9,687 nucleotides of DNA, taken from Candidatus Diapherotrites archaeon CG08_land_8_20_14_0_20_34_12 (lineage in GTDB: Archaea; Iainarchaeota; Iainarchaeia; Iainarchaeales; 0-14-0-20-34-12). Of this stretch, positions 5,576 to 9,687 are shown in pieces. The DNA is taken from assembly GCA_002779065.1 (NCBI GenBank), contig PEXL01000007.1:1-9687 (forward strand), given 5' to 3'. The notes under the pieces were generated by a model. It had not been told where the DNA came from. It did no database searches and worked only from the letters and a program-made list of their open reading frames with translations. The translations under genes were made by a program, and so were the position numbers. Within the stretch, counting starts at the first letter, position 1. Each line of letters starts with the position of its first letter.

Positions 5576-5581
5576 TCCTCT
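5576..5581 (-). promoter_or_regulatory. Ribosome binding site of GINS
   Basis: AGAGGA on the minus strand lies five bases before the ATG at 5570. It fits translation from within a primase-GINS polycistronic mRNA. Confidence 0.6.
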
Positions 5582-5593
5582 AAATTAAAAAAA

Positions 5594-6841
5594 TCAAACA
5601 AGTTTTGCTTTTCCCTTTGCAATTAAATATATTGCAGCATAATCAGGCAACTCAACTTCAGCTTTTTCAAAAGGGCCAAAGTAATTGCCATACAGATAAA
5701 ATCTTGGTACCTTAGTAATATAAACTTTTGTCCTGCCTTCCTTGAATGCTACTGCATCTTTTAATGCATCAAATTTTGATAAATCCTCAAATTTTATAAC
5801 CTTTGCAATTAAACCTGTGCCACCATGGATTGTATTTGGAACCCTTACTAATTTGTATATGTCGCTAGATGTCTGCCTGTCAATATCTAAAGCAATTTTT
5901 GAAGCAATATAATTCAGAATGTTGAGCCAGAATTTTTTGTTTGCTTCAGCACCGGCATCAATTGAAAATAAGGTTCCTGAAGAAAGGCTTTCTAAAACAA
6001 AATTCTTGTTTTGAAGCAATGATTTCAATTTGCTTTTTGGTATTAAACCATAAGTTGCCAATTCTCCGATATCTGCTTTTGAAAGCATGTCACTCAAGGC
6101 AGTTTTAATCCTCTTGATCTGGCCAAAGCATGGGTCCTTTGGGCAAACAAATGTTTTCTTCTGGAGAAAGAATCCAAGTAATTCAAGATTTATTTCATGC
6201 AGGGTTAAATAATCAAGCAATTGTATTCTTGCTTCTTTTGAAAGTTTTTCAACCGCCTGATTTTCAACATGAACATGAAATCCGGCATTGCCTGAAAAAT
6301 TTATATAAAGCCCTTCCTTTATCCCAAAATCTTCTTTTAAGATATTGACCAAGGCAAATACCTGTTTCTTAGTTTCATTTATGCATTCCGGGCAGAACCA
6401 TTGATCCAAAGATAAGGAATTTGAACCGCAGGAAGGGCATTTTTCAAGTGTGCCTGAACCTAAAGCATTACATTGCATGCATTTCCATGAATCATGCCCA
6501 TTTCTGCAGTCTGTTTTAATGTCATCTGCATCAAATTCATAAATTAATTCTGAGCCAAACATTTCCTTTTTTTCCATCGGCCTGAAATCAGGCCTTTTGT
6601 ATAAACTAGCCGATGCCGAAACATAAAAGGGAACATCTTCCTTGAGAAATTTATTGAAAAAATTGGAATTTGCAAAAGACATGTGCCTTTTTACAATCTT
6701 TTTTCCAAATTCCCCTATTCCAAATTCCCTATTTTGTACCTTGGATGGATAAGTTATTTCATTGGTTTCATAGAACTGCCGGAATTTTTTTCTAAGAAAT
6801 TCCTGCTCTTTTGCATTTTCATTTAATTCCATAAATATCAT
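5594..6841 (-). CDS. priS: DNA primase catalytic (small) subunit PriS
   Basis: This 415-residue archaeo-eukaryotic primase makes the RNA/DNA primers for replication as a heterodimer with PriL. The catalytic acidic pair D104/D106 (FDADD), the nucleotide-binding SGNAGFHVHV (183-192), the probable third metal ligand D321 and the RVPNTIHGGTG motif (333-343) are all present. The zinc site is unusual. C112/H116 and C150/C153 look canonical, but a second four-cysteine zinc ribbon (C121/C124, C135/C138) is inserted between them. Residues about 372-415 resemble the GINS B domain (VPRF, YFGPFEKAEVELP, IAKGKAKLV). The ATG at 6841 overlaps the PriL stop as ATGA, with GGAAG four bases upstream, which indicates translational coupling. 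An ATG at 6832 is a weaker alternative. Confidence 0.95.
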   Translation of the reverse strand: MIFMELNENAKEQEFLRKKFRQFYETNEITYPSKVQNREFGIGEFGKKIVKRHMSFANSNFFNKFLKEDVPFYVSASASLYKRPDFRPMEKKEMFGSELIYEFDADDIKTDCRNGHDSWKCMQCNALGSGTLEKCPSCGSNSLSLDQWFCPECINETKKQVFALVNILKEDFGIKEGLYINFSGNAGFHVHVENQAVEKLSKEARIQLLDYLTLHEINLELLGFFLQKKTFVCPKDPCFGQIKRIKTALSDMLSKADIGELATYGLIPKSKLKSLLQNKNFVLESLSSGTLFSIDAGAEANKKFWLNILNYIASKIALDIDRQTSSDIYKLVRVPNTIHGGTGLIAKVIKFEDLSKFDALKDAVAFKEGRTKVYITKVPRFYLYGNYFGPFEKAEVELPDYAAIYLIAKGKAKLV

Positions 6842-7863
6842 TTTTCTTCCTTTGATGTTTTTCTTGAAACAGCAAGCGCTCCTTTATAAAATGAGATCGG
6901 GTGCTTTGATGTGCAATTTTTGTCAGGGCATAAACCATTGCTTCTCATTGTTGCGCAGCTTGAGGCAGAATATTTAATATTTCCTGTTGTGATTCTTTCA
7001 ACCTGATATCTTGTAACCCGTTCATCAAAATTTGGTGTTTTCTTGAATGCCGCAATAATCTGCTCTTTTGGCATTCCGATTGAATTCAAGAAAGTTGTTA
7101 TATTAAAACGCGCAATGTGCGCAACATTCTCCCCATTTATTAGAGAAGAATAGATTGATTTCATGCATGCAGGAAAAGCATTTGGGTCTATTTTTCCAAA
7201 TGCACCAAAGCTTTCAAAGTTGGATGAAAATGCTGATTCAAACTTTATCCCTTTGGCAATGTCTTTCAGATATTTTGGAATTGATGAAAGATCTCCTTGC
7301 AATGAATTAAAAGTCATAAAATATGCTTTGGCTGCCAAGAACCTGCAAAATTTTATCTCATTCAGCAAAACCTTTCCTGCTGAAACATGCTGATTTACTA
7401 AATTTAATTGCGGATCTTTATTCGACACCTCAACAAAATCAACCAAAGACAATTCAATATAATTCTCGCCATTTTCTTTTAAATCCACTTTAATTCCCAA
7501 TTCATTTGCCAAGTCTAATGCTACCTGGAGCCTTTTCTGTTCCCTATTGAGATGATAAAAAAGTGTGGAAGAAACATTTTCTGAAAATTTATACATCAAA
7601 GCCCTGTCTAAACAGGAAACAAGAATTTTTGCCACTGGAAATGCAATAATTTCAGTTAGGATTAGATCCTTTGATTTTGAATGTTCAATATAAGATGGAA
7701 GATATTCCTTGCCAGAATAAGATGATTTTATTCTTGAAACTGCAATATCAATTATTTCCTTATCTAAATTATCAAGTGAGAAATTGTAATCCTTTATAAT
7801 TTCCCTTGTTTTTAAGGAAATGGGGTATTTGTACGCAAAAAACAATTGGTCTAAAGTCCACAT
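6838..7863 (-). CDS. priL: DNA primase large subunit PriL
   Basis: This protein of about 341 residues is the regulatory primase subunit. It binds PriS and carries a C-terminal 4Fe-4S domain. Four candidate cluster cysteines are visible: C233 (FPACMKS), C303, C312 and C317 (SCATMRSNGLCPDKNC). Conserved surroundings include HIARFNITTFLNSIGM and the RYQVERITTG region. The N-terminal half is mostly helical. I choose the ATG at 7863 (MWTLDQL). A GTG at 7872 would add three residues but lies upstream of, or right at, the start predicted from the TATA-like GCATAAAATA. The stop overlaps the PriS start by four bases, so the two subunits are translationally coupled. The gene follows PCNA-B by about 73 bp. 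Confidence 0.92.
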   Translation of the reverse strand: MWTLDQLFFAYKYPISLKTREIIKDYNFSLDNLDKEIIDIAVSRIKSSYSGKEYLPSYIEHSKSKDLILTEIIAFPVAKILVSCLDRALMYKFSENVSSTLFYHLNREQKRLQVALDLANELGIKVDLKENGENYIELSLVDFVEVSNKDPQLNLVNQHVSAGKVLLNEIKFCRFLAAKAYFMTFNSLQGDLSSIPKYLKDIAKGIKFESAFSSNFESFGAFGKIDPNAFPACMKSIYSSLINGENVAHIARFNITTFLNSIGMPKEQIIAAFKKTPNFDERVTRYQVERITTGNIKYSASSCATMRSNGLCPDKNCTSKHPISFYKGALAVSRKTSKEEK

Positions 7864-7890
7864 ATGTAACACATAAAACTGATGAAAAGG

Positions 7891-7900
7891 TATTTTATGC
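7891..7900 (-). promoter_or_regulatory. TATA-like element before priL
   Basis: GCATAAAATA on the minus strand, centred near 7895, would place transcription start near 7868-7870, a few bases before the ATG at 7863. No ribosome binding site is visible, which fits a nearly leaderless primase-GINS-S27e-aIF2-alpha transcript starting here. Confidence 0.5.
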
Positions 7901-7936
7901 TTAAAGCCTGGCTAAATCTAATAATAATGGATAGAT

Positions 7937-8656
7937 TTAGAGTATCATGTGCGCAAGGTAGAATTGAATCTCTGAATCCGCTATTTTATAACTTATTTTC
8001 ATTGGTGCTTCATTCTTCAGCTCCAATTTTATATCTGATTCCGGATCTGCTTCCTTTATCAGATTTTCAAAAAAGCTTAAGGAATATTTGTTGTTAATTT
8101 CTTCTTTTGAATCAACGGCAGCACATTCTTTTTTTATTAAAGTTTTAAGCGTACCTTGCTGTCCTCTTGCTTCCATCGTAAGCACATTATCCTTTATTTT
8201 TAGTACAATTGAACTTCCAAACAAAGACGCATCCTTTAATGTTTCCTGCAAGATTCTTGCTTTGATGGTTATTTTGGCATTAAATGCTACTTCAGGCAGC
8301 GATGCCTCTTCCTCATTCAGTTCAATCAAAGATAATTTGAATGTACGGTCTAATTCTCCAACAAATCGGATATTAAGGCATGAATCTTCCAGAGATAATT
8401 CAAGCACATCATTAGAAAATACCCTTCGCATTATCTTGTCAAAATCTTCAATATTTATTCCTATTAAAGAAGGTTCTACGGAAAATTTCTTGAAAATCCC
8501 TTTTGGTGCAAAGTAATTTACCAATACAATCTGGCTTGGGTCAATTGCCCTTAATGCAATTCCCTTGTCATTAAACCTGAAATTGCCTTCAGAAATGAAA
8601 TTTGAAATAGATTTTATTGCTGTCTGCAACTGTTTGGTATTTTCAAGAACGATCAT
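7937..8656 (-). CDS. pcn: DNA sliding clamp, PCNA paralogue B
   Basis: This 239-residue clamp protein has the typical two-domain PCNA organisation. The N-terminal signature LRAIDPSQIVLV (about 35-46) and the C-terminal KISYKIADSEIQFYLAHMIL are clear. PCNA trimers encircle DNA and tether polymerases, ligase, nucleases and repair enzymes. The ending LAHMIL departs from the usual LAP(R/M)IE and from its neighbour PCNA-A, so the two are diverged paralogues rather than a fresh duplication. They could form a heteromeric ring. The ATG at 8656 follows a TATA-like TATAATATAC by about 30 bp with no obvious ribosome binding site, so it may have its own short-leader transcript. It lies between PCNA-A and PriL. 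Confidence 0.93.
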   Translation of the reverse strand: MIVLENTKQLQTAIKSISNFISEGNFRFNDKGIALRAIDPSQIVLVNYFAPKGIFKKFSVEPSLIGINIEDFDKIMRRVFSNDVLELSLEDSCLNIRFVGELDRTFKLSLIELNEEEASLPEVAFNAKITIKARILQETLKDASLFGSSIVLKIKDNVLTMEARGQQGTLKTLIKKECAAVDSKEEINNKYSLSFFENLIKEADPESDIKLELKNEAPMKISYKIADSEIQFYLAHMIL

Positions 8657-8682
8657 AATAATCTTTACTTAATATTTAGAAG

Positions 8683-8692
8683 TATATTATAC
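8683..8692 (-). promoter_or_regulatory. TATA-like element before PCNA-B
   Basis: GTATAATATA on the minus strand is centred about 30 bp before the ATG at 8656, predicting a start within about five bases of the codon. The 87-bp gap between the PCNA genes is otherwise AT-rich. It also holds a weak GCGC-TATT-GCGC hairpin at 8722-8733. Confidence 0.45.
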
Positions 8693-8743
8693 AAATAATA
8701 AATAAGATAATATAAATCCTTGCGCTATTGCGCTTCCTTAAAA

Positions 8744-9493
8744 TTACTCTGTTTCAATCCTTGGTGCTAAATAATAGGTTATTTCAGCCTTATCAATTTT
8801 GTAGGATATTTGAATAGGGGCATTATTCTTCATGCTCACAGAAACAGCATCATTGCTTTCTGCTGCTTTTAGCATATTCTGCAAATATTCAAGCGGGAAC
8901 ATGCTTCTGCACTCCTTCTTTACCTTGAATTCCTTTATCGCAGGGTCTTTTGCAGGAATTTCATTAACAAGATGCCCTTTGCTGCTGTTTGCTTCTGCGA
9001 CAAACTTATCTGGTTTTGACATTATTACAACGTATGATGAAATTAATGCAGCATCCTTAAGTGCCTCTTTTATCACATCTGCTTTCATGCTGATTGTTGA
9101 ATCAAAATCAATATTTAATGAAGGCAGTTGTGCCTGTGAAATATCAATTAATGGAACTGAAAATGTTCTTTTTGCATTGCCTGCAGTAAATGTAACATTC
9201 AATGAACTTTTTGTTGCATTTAGCTCAAGGGAAAGGAAATCATCTTTCTTTGCCCTTCCCAAAATCTGGCTTAAATATCCTATATCAATCCCTAATTTTA
9301 TATCATCTTTAACATCAAACTGTTTGAATGCAGTTTTATTTATTTTAAAATCAATCATGCTTATTTGGCTTGGATCTGTTGCCCTTAACTCTAAGCCATT
9401 TTCACTAATTAGAAATTCCGCTTCATCAATCAGAACAGAAATAGAATCAATACAGCGTTTAAAAGATTGGGCATTTTCTAAAGATAAAATCAT
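8744..9493 (-). CDS. pcn: DNA sliding clamp, PCNA paralogue A
   Basis: At 249 residues this is a full-length archaeal PCNA. It opens MILSLENAQSFKRCIDSIS, has the signature LRATDPSQISMIDF (about 36-49), a central interdomain region and the C-terminal ISYKIDKAEITYYLAPRIE. That last block is closer to the family consensus than in PCNA-B, so this is probably the more conventional clamp. The ATG at 9493 is preceded by AAGGTG five bases upstream, so its mRNA has a leader, unlike the leaderless-looking genes elsewhere here. The gene begins 25 bp from the presumed right end of an IS200/IS605-type element. No TATA box fits within that gap: AATAATAAATTAA is too close. Transcription probably starts inside or upstream of the element. 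Confidence 0.95.
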   Translation of the reverse strand: MILSLENAQSFKRCIDSISVLIDEAEFLISENGLELRATDPSQISMIDFKINKTAFKQFDVKDDIKLGIDIGYLSQILGRAKKDDFLSLELNATKSSLNVTFTAGNAKRTFSVPLIDISQAQLPSLNIDFDSTISMKADVIKEALKDAALISSYVVIMSKPDKFVAEANSSKGHLVNEIPAKDPAIKEFKVKKECRSMFPLEYLQNMLKAAESNDAVSVSMKNNAPIQISYKIDKAEITYYLAPRIETE

Positions 9494-9498
9494 ACAAA

Positions 9499-9504
9499 CA
9501 CCTT
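9499..9504 (-). promoter_or_regulatory. Ribosome binding site of PCNA-A
   Basis: AAGGTG on the minus strand lies five bases before the ATG. It matches the same core as the S27e site and shows that PCNA-A is translated from a leadered mRNA, consistent with transcription entering from the adjacent element. Confidence 0.6.
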
Positions 9505-9518
9505 GTTAATTTATTATT

Positions 9519-9640
9519 GTGAACTACTCTAGCCTAAAGGCTGGAGCTTCCTAATTCATTGGCAGCTTAATAGCTGCCTCCAAAGGCATAAAGGCCAGTT
9601 CCTGACCAGATTTTAATATATTCAATGCTGCATTGTAGTC
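9519..9640 (-). ncRNA. Possible omega RNA overlapping the tnpB 3' end
   Basis: In characterised TnpB systems the guide RNA scaffold spans the tnpB 3' end and the element's right end, with the guide reading into flanking DNA. Two hairpins are visible here: GGCAGCT/AGCTGCC at 9561-9578, a 7-bp stem within codons of TnpB, and CTC-AGCC/GGCT-GAG at 9527-9546 with one internal mismatch. The scaffold would end near 9519. The 5' boundary is a guess. Confidence 0.35.
9527..9546. repeat. Subterminal inverted repeat of the IS right end
   Basis: On the plus strand CTC-T-AGCC, a TAAA loop, then GGCT-G-GAG form a 7-pair stem with one T-G opposition. Such imperfect hairpins near the end are the sites recognised by the Y1 transposase TnpA in this family. 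Confidence 0.55.
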
Positions 9641-9687
9641 TCTATCTATTTCAGGGCCACATGAGCATTTATGTATTCTTTCATATA
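9551..9687 (-). CDS. tnpB: TnpB, RNA-guided nuclease of IS200/IS605 family (C-terminal part)
   Basis: The frame enters from the right edge and ends at a TAG (9553-9551), giving about 45 residues. They include HKCSCGPEIDRDYNAALNIL, which combines the second half of the TnpB zinc finger (CxC) with the RuvC-III motif DRDxNAAxNI. The D of DRD is the likely catalytic residue. The remaining tail ends AAIKLPMN. Most TnpB proteins have C-x2-C pairs; here the visible part is C-S-C-G. TnpB is an RNA-guided endonuclease that cuts the empty donor site and helps keep the element. The upstream part, with RuvC-I/II and the rest of the finger, is outside the window, so whether it is intact is unknown. The frame is open with no disabling change in view. 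Confidence 0.85.
   Translation of the reverse strand, partial: YERIHKCSCGPEIDRDYNAALNILKSGQELAFMPLEAAIKLPMN

Larger units (their letters stand above)
9519..9687 (-). mobile_element. Right end of an IS200/IS605-family element (partial)
   Basis: The segment contains the tnpB 3' end, then about 30 bases with a subterminal hairpin and the sequence AGTAGTTCAC, a right-end pattern that I recall from this family. I place the end at about 9519. The left end and any tnpA gene lie outside the window. Elements of this family transpose as single strands by peel-and-paste and make no target duplication. The exact boundary is an inference from the pattern. Confidence 0.6.

Noticed and set aside
8722..8733. 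GCGC-TATT-GCGC hairpin between the PCNA genes as a terminator
   Set aside because: The stem has only four pairs and no adjoining T-run on the minus strand. It is also a simple direct repeat of GCGCAA on that strand.
8832..9509. A 225-codon plus-strand frame opposite PCNA-A, and a similar 142-codon one at 8088-8516 opposite PCNA-B
   Set aside because: Both are exact antisense shadows of strongly conserved PCNA genes with no motif or start signals of their own.

Overview
The window reads as chromosomal DNA from an AT-rich archaeon. The gene set is archaeal throughout: PriS/PriL primase, sliding clamps, a GINS protein, aIF2-alpha, ribosomal protein S27e, a PAC2-family chaperone and endonuclease Q. 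Promoter use is archaeal too. First genes have a TATA-like box about 25 bp before the start codon, suggesting leaderless mRNAs, while inner operon genes have AAGGTG- or GAGG-type ribosome binding sites. The lineage cannot be fixed from sequence alone. Small proteins, tight packing and a reshuffled information-processing cluster would suit a DPANN-type or other small-genome archaeon, but this is a weak inference.

Layout. Positions 1-1510 hold two promoter-sharing divergent gene pairs: an unidentified partial gene (1-66, minus) with a small BofA-like membrane protein (118-429, plus), and an AmrS-type radical SAM protein (440-1450, minus) with endonuclease Q (1505-2788, plus). Each pair is separated by about 50 bp with one near-symmetrical TATA element in the middle. 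Positions 2789-3164 form a convergent gene-free gap. It contains a hairpin after EndoQ, a 22-bp direct repeat with a 50-bp period, U-rich terminator-like tracts and, on the minus strand, a compact multi-helix RNA-like structure (about 2931-3072). From 9493 down to 3165 runs a minus-strand replication/translation block: PCNA-A, PCNA-B, PriL, PriS, GINS, S27e, aIF2-alpha and the PAC2-family protein. At the right edge (9519-9687) lies the 3' end of an IS200/IS605-type tnpB element, about 25 bp from the PCNA-A start codon.

How the genes fit together. The block encodes primer synthesis (PriS/PriL), a CMG helicase component (GINS) and two clamps. S27e and aIF2-alpha, a classical archaeal pair, follow in the same orientation, and PAC2 has its own leaderless promoter. 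EndoQ repairs deaminated bases, and here it ends in a PIP-box-like motif (QKTLAEFG), linking it to the clamps. PriS and GINS, adjacent genes, end in similar C-terminal modules.

The strongest candidate for something undescribed is the structured RNA at 2931-3072. It shows three hairpins, two with canonical C(UUCG)G tetraloops and one with 12 consecutive pairs, enclosed by a long-range stem with almost no unpaired junction bases. I recognise no known RNA family in it.
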